A stretch of 12,618 bases of DNA from Lishizhenia sp033720595 (GCF_033720595.1 NZ_JAWWCF010000075.1:1-12618); one strand, 5' to 3'; positions 1 to 6,497 are shown, counted from the first letter of the stretch. Notes: a model not told the origin generated them from the sequence alone. A program made the numbers and translations.

Positions 1-195
1 AGCCTCTATTTGCTCTGAGGGATACTCGCCAATTATAAAAGTATTCTTTTTGTATTGAACATCATCTAAAGATAATCCCAAGGCATTCAGTTCATGTAAC
101 TGATCTGTTGTGGACCAAATCTTAACGCGCGAATAAGTTTGTGCGGATAGGCACGACAAAAAAAGTGAAAAGCAGCAAAGTAATAATATCCTCAT
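1..195 (-). CDS. Secreted protein, N-terminus only; probable M14 zinc carboxypeptidase
   Basis: The frame runs from an ATG at 195-193 to the window edge (65 codons) and is cut there. Residues 1-18 form a signal peptide: a basic start (MR), a Leu/Cys/Phe-rich core, and a likely cleavage in LSA-QTYSR, so the product is exported. The mature start reads YSRVKIW, then an ELNALGLSLDD stretch and KKNTFIIGEY. This matches from memory the propeptide that begins flavobacterial secreted M14 metallocarboxypeptidases, many of which carry a T9SS C-terminal domain. The catalytic HxxE and downstream His would lie outside the window, so the peptidase call is inference. It lies 103 bases behind gldD on the same strand. 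No good TAnnTTTG box was seen in that gap, so read-through from the gldD block is possible. A different secreted protein sharing this propeptide is the main alternative. Confidence 0.6.
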   Translation of the reverse strand, partial: MRILLLCCFSLFLSCLSAQTYSRVKIWSTTDQLHELNALGLSLDDVQYKKNTFIIGEYPSEQIEA

Positions 196-298
196 ATTGT
201 AGTATTTAGCATTAAAATTAAGGAAATAAAATGGGAATTTCCCTTATTCTCCTCACTACTAACTACGTATGAAAATTAGAAAGGTAGATTAATTCAAC

Positions 299-868
299 TT
301 AAAACTTGGTTGATTCCAACATCTTAAGAATATCTTCTTCCACAAAATTAAGTACTGGTTTAATTGAATCATAAGAAGGAACAGCGTTAAACATCACATA
401 TCCACTCATAAAAATATCCGAAGAATCTGTTAAATAGAACTGTATAGGTTTGGCTACATCTCCTCCTAGAAAAAAGTAAGTTCCATACACTCCGTGCTCT
501 GGATATAATAAAGTAGTGTCTTTGATAAAGGACGCCTTTATTTTGTGCTCATCCACCTTAGAAAGCGAATAATCTATGTAACGATAAAGCTCCGTTTCCA
601 TGGGAATATAACTCAAAAACAAAGTTCCATTTAACCCTTTAAAATTGATATCTCTGTTACAAGGGTTTCGCTGGTCTTTTTTATCTACCACTTCGAAATA
701 AGATGGAATAGTAAAACTAAAACCACAGGTATCTTGGTAGTTTTTATAAACCCTTTCTGGGAAGTTTAATTTGAAATAAGTAGAAGGTTTGGGAATGTAA
801 TTTTCATCCTCACATGCTACAAAAAGTAAACTCAACACTATGAAAACACTAGTTATTCTCCACATCAT
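299..868 (-). CDS. gldD: Gliding motility lipoprotein GldD
   Basis: The product is 189 residues. It starts with a lipoprotein signal: a hydrophobic stretch at residues 5-17 ending in F-V-A-C, with Cys19 as the lipidated residue. The mature protein opens CEDENYIPKPSTYFKLNFPE, the typical GldD opening of a Cys-Asp/Glu-rich linker followed by a Pro-Lys-Pro and a Tyr-Phe segment. GldD is a membrane-anchored lipoprotein required for gliding and T9SS function in Flavobacteriia; its exact biochemical job is not known. Its ATG lies inside the 3' end of gldE, with 20 bases of overlap, so the two are translated together. The synteny mutY-ssb-gldE-gldD is the usual order in this class and supports the call. 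No clear terminator was seen after the stop; only a short GGGAA/TTCCC palindrome lies downstream. Confidence 0.93.
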   Translation of the reverse strand: MMWRITSVFIVLSLLFVACEDENYIPKPSTYFKLNFPERVYKNYQDTCGFSFTIPSYFEVVDKKDQRNPCNRDINFKGLNGTLFLSYIPMETELYRYIDYSLSKVDEHKIKASFIKDTTLLYPEHGVYGTYFFLGGDVAKPIQFYLTDSSDIFMSGYVMFNAVPSYDSIKPVLNFVEEDILKMLESTKF

Positions 869-2180
869 CTAACACTATTACTTTTACCATTTTCACTCTT
901 CGTTTATCAGAAGATTCTACTACAAATTTGTAGTGATCGAAAATGATGTATTCGTTATTCTTTAAAATCTTTCCGGCTTGTTCTATGATGAAGCCTGCGA
1001 TAGAATCTGACTCACCTTTGGCTTCTTCGAAATTCTTACCGTCTATTTCTAAAACTTTGTACAAATCCACCAAAGGCGTTTTACCTTCGAATACATAAGT
1101 ACTCTCATCTACCTTGGTATAAACTAAATCATCGTCGTCGAACTCATCGGTAATATCCCCAACAATTTCTTCCAATACATCTTCTAAAGTAACAATTCCA
1201 GATGCTCCTCCATACTCATCAACCACAACGGCCATGTGCATTTTCATGTCTTGGAATTCCTTTAAAAGATCATCAATCTTTTTATTTTCCGGAACAAAGA
1301 AGGGTGTTCTTAGCAATGATTGCCAATTGAAATCTTCTTCCTCATTTAAGTGAGGCAATAAATCTTTGATATAAACGATACCGATAACGTCATCAAAATT
1401 CTCTTTATACACTGGAATCCTAGAAAAACCTGCTTCGAGTATCATATCCATCAACTCTCTGTATGTAGAATTCTCCTCTATTGCAGTAACATCCAAACGT
1501 GGACGCATTATTTGGCGCACATCGGTGTTACCAAATTTCACAATTCCTTCTAAGATTCTGTGATCGTCTTCTGTATCGTTCTCCTCTCGCGTTAATTCCA
1601 AAGCATTTTCAAGGTCATCCGTAGAAACATCAAGAGATCTTTTCTTCGCTGCTTTATTGATAAATTCTGTACCGCGAACCAAACCTAATTTCATCCAGGA
1701 TATCGGAGGTATTCTACCGATGGAATAAATAGGTTTAGACATGAACAAAGAAAGCTTTAATGGATTTCTGTTGGCATATACTTTAGGTATAACCTCCCCT
1801 ATCAACAAGATAATGAAGGTAATCCCTGCTACTTCTATTAAGGTTCTCACCCATGGAATTCCATAATCCTCTGGGTATATTTGACCAAAAACATAACTCG
1901 ATAAAATAACTATCCCTACATTAATGAAGTTATTGGCGATAAGTATAGTAGCCAATAATTCTTTGGGATCATTAATTAAAGTAATAGTAGTTTCTGAAGA
2001 TTTACTCTTTCCAGTTTTGAGTTCTTCTTTTTCGTTTGGACCTAAGGAGAAAAAGGCTACTTCTGATCCTGAGACCAAAGCCGATAAAAGCAATAATATT
2101 GCTAGGACAACAAAACTTATCCCAAGTTCAATATCAACGTTTAATATCGCAAGAAAACAACTGGCGGGTTCAATATCCAT
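849..2180 (-). CDS. gldE: Gliding motility-associated protein GldE (DUF21-CBS-CorC/HlyC membrane protein)
   Basis: This 443-residue protein has the CorC/HlyC-type transporter-regulator architecture. A DUF21 (CNNM) membrane domain occupies roughly residues 15-135, with hydrophobic helices near 17-36, 76-98 and 113-132. A CBS pair spans about 220-345, opening with VRQIMRPRLDV and closing with DEYGGASGIVTLEDVLEEIV. A C-terminal CorC/HlyC domain spans about 355-435. CNNM/CorC relatives act in Mg2+ or Co2+ export. In gliding bacteria GldE is partly redundant with or helps GldD, and no transport activity has been shown for it. The opening MDIEPAS resembles other GldE proteins and supports the start. 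The stop overlaps the gldD start, and only 5 bases separate this ATG from the ssb stop, so the gene is in an operon. The acidic loop EFDDDD at 346-351 may bind metal (inference). Confidence 0.93.
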   Translation of the reverse strand: MDIEPASCFLAILNVDIELGISFVVLAILLLLSALVSGSEVAFFSLGPNEKEELKTGKSKSSETTITLINDPKELLATILIANNFINVGIVILSSYVFGQIYPEDYGIPWVRTLIEVAGITFIILLIGEVIPKVYANRNPLKLSLFMSKPIYSIGRIPPISWMKLGLVRGTEFINKAAKKRSLDVSTDDLENALELTREENDTEDDHRILEGIVKFGNTDVRQIMRPRLDVTAIEENSTYRELMDMILEAGFSRIPVYKENFDDVIGIVYIKDLLPHLNEEEDFNWQSLLRTPFFVPENKKIDDLLKEFQDMKMHMAVVVDEYGGASGIVTLEDVLEEIVGDITDEFDDDDLVYTKVDESTYVFEGKTPLVDLYKVLEIDGKNFEEAKGESDSIAGFIIEQAGKILKNNEYIIFDHYKFVVESSDKRRVKMVKVIVLDDVENN

Positions 2181-2185
2181 AGATT

Positions 2186-2653
2186 CTAGAATGGTAAATC
2201 GTCGTCCTGATCGTCAATTAAATCATTTGCCAATTTTTCAGTTGGCTGCTGTGGAGTACCAGCATTATTATACGGTTGTTGCGTAGGAGCATTTTGTTGC
2301 ATAGACTGTGCTTCTGCTCTAGACGTCAACATCGTCATGTTATCAGCCACAACTTCTGTTGCATAACGCGTTTGGTTATTTTCGTCTTGCCAGTTTCTTG
2401 TTCTCAGTTTTCCTTCAATGTAAACCTTATTTCCTTTTTTCAAGTACTTCTCGGCAACATCAGCCAAACCTCTCCAAACAACGATATTGTGCCACTCTGT
2501 ATTATCTCTTCTTTCTCCTGTGTTTTTATCTGTATAAGATTCAGAAGTTGCGATAGAGAATCTACACAATTTCACGTTATTATCTAACATTCTAACTTCA
2601 GGGTCTCTTCCTAGATTCCCTATCAAAATAACTTTATTTACGCTTCCAGCCAT
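2186..2653 (-). CDS. ssb: Single-stranded DNA-binding protein (SSB)
   Basis: I start this gene at the ATG at 2653-2651, giving 155 residues, although the frame stays open for 26 more codons upstream. The protein from that Met reads MAGSVNKVILIGNLGRDPEV, the standard start of bacterial SSB, and the upstream extension (MIYKASGRYFSLLLF...) has no SSB character and covers the promoter. The OB fold spans about residues 4-105, with the conserved WHNIVVWRG and KYLKKGNKVYIEGKLRTR segments. A Gln/Pro/Asn-rich linker follows. The acidic tip DDQDDDLPF is the protein-interaction peptide that recruits repair and replication partners. SSB coats single-stranded DNA as a homotetramer. It lies 78 bases behind mutY and 5 bases before gldE. 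A candidate promoter sits in the mutY-ssb gap, so it may be transcribed both alone and by read-through. Confidence 0.95.
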   Translation of the reverse strand: MAGSVNKVILIGNLGRDPEVRMLDNNVKLCRFSIATSESYTDKNTGERRDNTEWHNIVVWRGLADVAEKYLKKGNKVYIEGKLRTRNWQDENNQTRYATEVVADNMTMLTSRAEAQSMQQNAPTQQPYNNAGTPQQPTEKLANDLIDDQDDDLPF

Positions 2654-2669
2654 AGTAACAAATGTAAAA

Positions 2670-2677
2670 CAAAGATA
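2670..2677 (-). promoter_or_regulatory. Candidate -7 promoter box for ssb (TATCTTTG)
   Basis: On the minus strand this reads TATCTTTG, a full match to the Bacteroidetes TAnnTTTG -7 consensus, 16 bases upstream of the ssb ATG. A second full match, TACATTTG, lies at 2659-2666, but only 5 bases before the ATG, which is too close to give a normal leader. I saw no clear TTG at the -33 position. A promoter here would let ssb and the gld genes be made independently of mutY. Confidence 0.5.
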
Positions 2678-2731
2678 ATATAAAGTAAATAGAAGGAGGG
2701 AAAAATATCTGCCCGAAGCTTTATAGATCAC

Positions 2732-3754
2732 TTAAGCCTTTTCTAAATGTTCCTCTAAAAACCTATCTATCACCCTGGGTATAGCATGGTCCTCTAAATG
2801 ATCAACCTTGATATAATTATTTAAAACATCCTCTTTTGCCGAGGCTTTCCAAAATTTAACGTGCAACTTTTGGTGACTTAAAACATGCTTGGTTTCATAC
2901 ATCACCCTTCCCTTTATCTCAAAACCTTTTTCTTCTGCAAGTTCTTCTATAGTTTCTTCTGCCTTCTTGGTTTCTATTAAAGGAAACTCAAACATGTTGC
3001 GCCAAATACCTTTATCGTCGCGTTGCTGTAAATAATAAGCTTGCTCATCTACTACTATATAGTGTAAAAATCTATCCTGTACCTTTATCTTCTTAGACTT
3101 AACGGGTAGCTCTAGTTGTGTACCTTCTTGAAGGGCAATACAACCTGTTTGTAAAGGACATTGCTCACAATTCGGATTTTTAGGTGTACATACCATCGCT
3201 CCCATCTCCATCATCGCTTGATTAAAACTGGCAATTTCTTCAGGAATCATCAACTCGTCTGCATAAGACTGAAACTGCTTTTTACCTTGAGTAGTATCTA
3301 TGGGAGTTGCATCATTAAAATAGCGCGATAGCAACCTGTAAACATTTCCATCAACCACCGGATGTGGCAAATGAAAAGCAAAAGATGCGATGGCAGCGGC
3401 TGTATAATCTCCCACTCCCTTCAAGCTTTTAATACTTTTATAATCGGATGGAAAAACTCCTCCAAAATCGTCTATGACTTGCTTGGCCGCAAAATGTAAA
3501 TTTCTTGCTCTACTGTAATACCCCAAGCCTTGCCAGAGCTTCAAAACTTCTTGTTCGGATGCATTTGCCAAATCTTTAACCTCCGGAAATTCCTTAACAA
3601 AACGTTCATAATAACTCAACCCTTGTGCAACTCTTGTTTGTTGAAGGATGATTTCTGAGAGCCAAATACGGTACGGCTCTTGCGTTGAGCGCCAAGGTAA
3701 TACACGCTTATTTTCTTCGTACCAGTTTATAATTTGACGACCAAAATCTGACAT
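2732..3754 (-). CDS. mutY: A/G-specific adenine DNA glycosylase MutY
   Basis: The 340-residue product is a full-length MutY, which removes adenine mispaired with 8-oxoguanine or G. Visible features in order: LPWR near 19-22; the catalytic glutamate Glu34 in WLSEIILQQTRV; the helix-hairpin-helix LKGVGDYTAAAIASFAF at 111-127; the catalytic aspartate Asp135 in VVDGNVYRLLSR; and a 4Fe-4S loop Cys189-X6-Cys196-X2-Cys199-X5-Cys205. The C-terminal region from about 225 is the NUDIX-like domain that reads 8-oxoG, including the HVLSHQKLH loop at 290-298, equivalent to the MutY F-S-H loop with Leu in place of Phe. The ATG at 3754-3752 is preceded by an A/T-rich leader and a -7 box. It is the first gene of the mutY-ssb-gldE-gldD block and is divergent from the HU-like gene. 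Confidence 0.96.
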   Translation of the reverse strand: MSDFGRQIINWYEENKRVLPWRSTQEPYRIWLSEIILQQTRVAQGLSYYERFVKEFPEVKDLANASEQEVLKLWQGLGYYSRARNLHFAAKQVIDDFGGVFPSDYKSIKSLKGVGDYTAAAIASFAFHLPHPVVDGNVYRLLSRYFNDATPIDTTQGKKQFQSYADELMIPEEIASFNQAMMEMGAMVCTPKNPNCEQCPLQTGCIALQEGTQLELPVKSKKIKVQDRFLHYIVVDEQAYYLQQRDDKGIWRNMFEFPLIETKKAEETIEELAEEKGFEIKGRVMYETKHVLSHQKLHVKFWKASAKEDVLNNYIKVDHLEDHAIPRVIDRFLEEHLEKA

Positions 3755-3789
3755 AGATTAATTTTTTTTTAATTTTTTTTGAGAAAAAG

Positions 3790-3797
3790 CAAAGGTA
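3790..3797 (-). promoter_or_regulatory. Candidate -7 promoter box for mutY (TACCTTTG)
   Basis: The minus strand reads TACCTTTG, a full match to TAnnTTTG, 35 bases upstream of the mutY ATG. No clear -33 TTG was seen. It sits only 16 bases from the plus-strand box of the HU-like gene, so the two divergent promoters face away from each other and share one short control region. Confidence 0.6.
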
Positions 3798-3813
3798 AAC
3801 CATTAAAGCTAAT

Positions 3814-3821
3814 TACTTTTG
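3814..3821 (+). promoter_or_regulatory. Candidate -7 promoter box for the HU-like gene (TACTTTTG)
   Basis: TACTTTTG matches TAnnTTTG fully and lies 45 bases before the ATG. The resulting leader of roughly 35-40 bases is A-rich (AATAATAAAAATTACAAAA just before the ATG), as usual in Bacteroidetes, where A-rich leaders replace Shine-Dalgarno sites. No -33 TTG at normal spacing was seen. Confidence 0.6.
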
Positions 3822-3866
3822 CGCCTGAAAATCACATTGTTGTTATAAATAATAAAAATTACAAAA

Positions 3867-4157
3867 ATGACTAAAGCAGACATTATTGCTGAAATTTCTG
3901 AGGAAACAGGATTAGAGAGAGTTGAAGCACAAAAGGCAGTAGAGGCTTTTATGGCATCTATCAAATCGTCTTTAACTAAGGGAGAGAACGTATATTTAAG
4001 AGGTTTCGGTAGCTTTGTTGTGAAAGAAAGAGCTGAGAAAACGGGTAGAAACATTTCTAAGAACACAACAATCATAATTCCTGCGCACAACATACCTTCA
4101 TTTAAGCCTGCAAAGACTTTCGTGGAAGAAGTAAAAACTAAAGTTGCTGTAAAATAA
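3867..4157 (+). CDS. HU/IHF-family nucleoid-associated DNA-binding protein
   Basis: The 96-residue product has the HU/IHF size and fold. MTKADIIAEISEETGL and the helix EAQKAVEAFMASIKSSLTKG form the dimerisation body. NVYLRGFGSFVVKERAEKTGRN is the conserved beta-sheet signature (GFGSF at 46-50). The DNA-grasping arm runs from about 59 to 83 and ends in IPSFKPAKTF. HU proteins bend and compact DNA as dimers. The arm tip, where most HU/IHF proteins have RNP with a DNA-intercalating proline, here reads RNI (Ile63). Databases often name such Bacteroidetes members IHF subunit beta, but the sequence alone does not separate HU from IHF, so no symbol is given. It is divergent from mutY and is followed by a hairpin with a T run. 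Confidence 0.93.
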   Translation: MTKADIIAEISEETGLERVEAQKAVEAFMASIKSSLTKGENVYLRGFGSFVVKERAEKTGRNISKNTTIIIPAHNIPSFKPAKTFVEEVKTKVAVK

Positions 4158-4189
4158 TCCCTTATTCGGATATTTTACTAAATATTTTA

Positions 4190-4197
4190 TACCTTTG
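4190..4197 (+). promoter_or_regulatory. Candidate -7 promoter box for the mS38-like gene (TACCTTTG)
   Basis: TACCTTTG is a full TAnnTTTG match in an A/T-rich stretch, 87 bases before the ATG at 4285. Transcription would start about 4200-4205, within the left arm of the hairpin at 4200-4221, so the transcript would begin with that hairpin. No other full -7 box lies between here and the mS38-like ATG. Confidence 0.55.
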
Positions 4198-4199
4198 CA

Positions 4200-4227
4200 C
4201 TCCCATTTGAAAGAATGGGAGTTTTTT
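4200..4227 (+). terminator. Intrinsic terminator-like hairpin after the HU-like gene
   Basis: CTCCCATT (4200-4207) pairs perfectly with AATGGGAG (4214-4221) around the loop TGAAAG, followed by six T (4222-4227). This is a textbook terminator shape, 42 bases after the HU-like stop. It directly abuts the TACCTTTG box, so it may instead be, or also be, a 5' leader hairpin of the next transcript. Confidence 0.65.
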
Positions 4228-4284
4228 CGCCCCGTGCGAAAGAAGATTTTTAAAGTAGAATACTAACATTTAATACATAGAGTT

Positions 4285-4377
4285 ATGCCAAGTGGTAAGA
4301 AAAGAAAAAGACATAAGATGTCTACTCACAAGAGAAAGAAAAGACTTAGAAAAAACCGTCACAAGAAGAAAAAATAA
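4285..4377 (+). CDS. AURKAIP1/COX24 (mS38-like) 30-residue ribosomal-type protein
   Basis: A 30-codon gene running from ATG 4285 to TAA 4375-4377. It encodes MPSGKKRKRHKMSTHKRKKR followed by LRKNRHKKKK, so about two thirds of residues are Lys, Arg or His. This is the pattern of the bacterial AURKAIP1/COX24 C-terminal domain family, whose mitochondrial member is the small-subunit protein mS38 and whose mycobacterial counterpart is, as I recall, bS22. Such proteins lie embedded in rRNA of the small subunit. It is too short to be found by usual length cut-offs, but it has its own leader with a -7 box and a strong downstream stem-loop. It sits between the HU-like gene and rng, a plausible neighbourhood for a translation and RNA-processing unit. 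The family match is from memory; the role in this organism is inferred. Confidence 0.82.
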   Translation: MPSGKKRKRHKMSTHKRKKRLRKNRHKKKK

Positions 4378-4402
4378 TCTTCTGACATTTTAAAGTTATT
4401 AG

Positions 4403-4440
4403 CAAATTGACTTAGTGATTTCGTATCGCTAAGTCATTTG
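4403..4440 (+). terminator. Strong stem-loop between the mS38-like gene and rng
   Basis: TGACTTAGTGAT (4408-4419) pairs with ATCGCTAAGTCA (4425-4436) around the loop TTCGT, with one T-G wobble. A further CAAA/TTTG (4403-4406 with 4437-4440) extends it to 16 pairs with a one-base bulge. A T-rich but interrupted tail (TTTGTATTTATT) follows. It could terminate the small gene's transcript. It could also be a leader structure of rng, which starts 28 bases later and for which I see no separate -7 box. Confidence 0.6.
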
Positions 4441-4468
4441 TATTTATTCACATTTTAAAACGGCTTCC

Positions 4469-6016
4469 GTGAATTACGAATTAGTAATCGACTCCAGACC
4501 AAATGGAGTTTGGATTGCTTTGTTAAAGGATGGAAAGCTGATTGAGTTGCATGAAGAACAAGGGCAAACTGAGTTTTCTGTAGGTGATATTTACCTCGGA
4601 AAAGTTAGAAAAGTTGTCCCTAGTTTGAATGCCTGTTTTGTAGATGTTGGGTACGAAAAGGATGCATTTTTGCATTACTTAGACCTTGGTCCGCAATTTA
4701 GATCGCTCGATAAGTTTACACGACAAACCTTGCAAAGCAAGCAGAACGTGGCCGACCTTCTTTATTTTAAGTCAGAAGAAGACATTCCGAAAGACGGGAA
4801 GATTACAGATATAGTATCTTCTACTCAACCTATATTGGTACAAGTAGCTAAAGAACCTATTTCAAGTAAAGGTCCACGTCTTAGCGCCGAAGTAACATTG
4901 GCGGGAAGATTTTTGGTTTTAGTACCCTTTTCTGAAAAAGTGAGCATCTCACAAAAGATCAAAGATCACAAAGAACGCGATCGTTTGAGAGACATCATGC
5001 GCGATATTAAACCGAAAAACTTCGGGGTAATTATCAGAACTGTAGCAGAAAATAAAAAGGTCGAGCAACTAGATAATGACTTAAAAAATCTCTTGGAGAA
5101 GTGGAAGTTAATGCATCAGAATTTGCAACAATCCACTCCACCTAAACGCGTTTTAGGTGAAATTGGAAAAGCATCTGGTTTATTAAGAGACCTTCTCAAC
5201 AGTAGTTTTACTAACATACATGTAAACGACGAACAGCTTCTAGAAGAAATGAGCGATTACATTGAAAGTATAGCTCCTGGAAGAGAGAAAATTTTAAAGC
5301 ATTACAACGGAAAATTAGAAATTTTCGAAAAGTTTGGCATTAACCGCCAAATTAAAGCTTTGTTTGGTAAGAAGGTTCCATTACCAAGTGGTGGATACTT
5401 AATTATTGAACACACAGAAGCTATGCACGTTGTTGACGTGAATAGTGGAAACAGAAAGGGCGCAGACAATCAAGAAAGCAATGCTTTGGCAACCAACATT
5501 GAGGCCGCTGAAGAATTAGCAAGAGTATTGCAACTGCGTGACATGGGTGGTATCGTAGCTGTTGATTTTATCGATATGCACGAGAAGGAAAACAACAGAG
5601 CGTTGTACGAGAAAATGAAGGAATTCATGAAACCGGACCGCGCCAAACACAACATCCTTCCTCCATCGCGTTTTGGGGTTATTGAGATAACGAGACAACG
5701 CACAAGACCGGAAACTGACATCAATACCAATGAAACGTGTCCGGCATGTAACGGTACAGGAGAGGTTACTGCAAGTATCCTTTTCACCGAAGAAATTGAA
5801 ACGAATTTGGATTTCTTAATCCAAGACAAAAAAGAAACTGATATTACTTTATTAGTACACCCATATATCGAAGCATACTTCAAACGTGGACTAATTAGTA
5901 AGCAAGTGAAATGGTTCTTTAAATACAAGAAGTGGATTCCGGTAAGAGGAATTACAGCTAACCATTTTATGGAATACTCTTTTGTCAACAAAAAAAATGA
6001 GAAAATTGCACTCTGA
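4469..6016 (+). CDS. rng: Ribonuclease G/E family endoribonuclease
   Basis: The 515-residue protein begins with GTG at 4469; MNYELVIDSRPNGVWIALL is the usual RNase G opening, and no better ATG lies upstream. The S1 RNA-binding domain starts around 35 (VGDIYLGKVRKVVPSLNACF). The RNase E/G catalytic core carries the Mg2+-binding aspartates Asp323 (HVVDVNSG) and Asp366 (VAVDFIDM), 43 residues apart as in E. coli RNase E. The Zn-link CPACNGTGE (Cys424, Cys427) joins two subunits. It lacks the long disordered C-terminal scaffold of E. coli RNase E, so it is of RNase G size. It cuts single-stranded A/U-rich RNA in rRNA maturation and mRNA decay. It is preceded by a strong stem-loop, and its stop codon lies inside a second stem-loop shared with the recX start. 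It may also be called rne in databases. Confidence 0.95.
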   Translation: MNYELVIDSRPNGVWIALLKDGKLIELHEEQGQTEFSVGDIYLGKVRKVVPSLNACFVDVGYEKDAFLHYLDLGPQFRSLDKFTRQTLQSKQNVADLLYFKSEEDIPKDGKITDIVSSTQPILVQVAKEPISSKGPRLSAEVTLAGRFLVLVPFSEKVSISQKIKDHKERDRLRDIMRDIKPKNFGVIIRTVAENKKVEQLDNDLKNLLEKWKLMHQNLQQSTPPKRVLGEIGKASGLLRDLLNSSFTNIHVNDEQLLEEMSDYIESIAPGREKILKHYNGKLEIFEKFGINRQIKALFGKKVPLPSGGYLIIEHTEAMHVVDVNSGNRKGADNQESNALATNIEAAEELARVLQLRDMGGIVAVDFIDMHEKENNRALYEKMKEFMKPDRAKHNILPPSRFGVIEITRQRTRPETDINTNETCPACNGTGEVTASILFTEEIETNLDFLIQDKKETDITLLVHPYIEAYFKRGLISKQVKWFFKYKKWIPVRGITANHFMEYSFVNKKNEKIAL

Positions 6017-6034
6017 CATGAAGTCGGAGTGCAA
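6006..6034 (+). promoter_or_regulatory. Stem-loop across the rng stop and recX start
   Basis: TTGCACTCTGAC (6006-6017) pairs over 12 positions, one of them T-G, with GTCGGAGTGCAA (6023-6034) around the five-base loop ATGAA (6018-6022). The rng TGA (6014-6016) is in the left arm and the ATG at 6018-6020 is exactly the loop. No T run follows, so a plain terminator is unlikely. Translational coupling or an RNA-processing site is more likely (inference). Confidence 0.7.
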
Positions 6035-6497
6035 ATACTCGCTTTTAGAGGCTAAGCAAAAAATTGAAGCCTACTGCGCCTATCAAGACCGCTGCCATTC
6101 TGAGGTTGAAAACAAATTATTTTCTTGGGGATTAGACGAAGAAGACAGAAATGTGCTCATCGCAGATCTTATTTCTAATCGTTTTTTAGATGAAGAACGC
6201 TTTGCTGAAAGCTTCGTTTCTGGAAAGTTCAACATAAAAAAATGGGGGCGTAACAAAATAAAACAACACCTTAAACAAAAGCGTGTTTCCGAATATTCCA
6301 TAAAAAAAGGCTTATCTATCATAGAACCTGACGCCTATTATTCAACCCTAGTCCATTTAGCACAACGGAAAAAAGCTAGTTTAAAAGCATCTGAAAACGA
6401 ATGGCAACAGCGCGCTAAAGTAATGCGCTATTTACATGCGAAAGGCTACGAACAGGATTTGATTTATGAAGTGATGGATACACTTTTTAAAAACTAG
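6018..6497 (+). CDS. recX: Regulatory protein RecX
   Basis: From the ATG at 6018 the product is 159 residues, the usual RecX length. It opens MKSECKYSLLEAKQKIEAYC, matching family starts a few residues before the first helix. Earlier in-frame starts exist (ATG 5997, TTG 5982) and overlap rng, so the start is not certain. RecX is a chain of three-helix repeats; the recognisable core is FLDEERFAESFVSGKFNIKKWGRNKI in one stretch, then a KQHLKQKRVS helix. RecX binds RecA filaments and blocks or trims their growth. The ATG lies one base after the rng stop, within the loop of a stem-loop, suggesting coupled translation with rng. It is in the rng operon rather than next to recA, so its regulation here is probably not through the usual recA-recX read-through. 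Confidence 0.9.
   Translation: MKSECKYSLLEAKQKIEAYCAYQDRCHSEVENKLFSWGLDEEDRNVLIADLISNRFLDEERFAESFVSGKFNIKKWGRNKIKQHLKQKRVSEYSIKKGLSIIEPDAYYSTLVHLAQRKKASLKASENEWQQRAKVMRYLHAKGYEQDLIYEVMDTLFKN

Noticed and set aside
221..246. Terminator after gldD (GGGAATTTCCC palindrome)
   Set aside because: The palindrome leaves at most a three-base-pair stem with a usable loop and no proper T run, so termination is not supported.
1924..2286. Plus-strand open frame across the gldE start and ssb end
   Set aside because: It is antisense to two clear genes, has no family resemblance, and follows from their codon use.
2654..2731. N-terminal extension of SSB by 26 codons up to the mutY stop
   Set aside because: The extension has no SSB similarity, covers two -7 promoter boxes, and the conserved SSB start is the later ATG at 2653.
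5470..5991. Minus-strand open frame of 173 codons inside rng
   Set aside because: It is the complement of conserved RNase G catalytic sequence, with no leader, no domain and a Ser/Leu-rich shadow composition.
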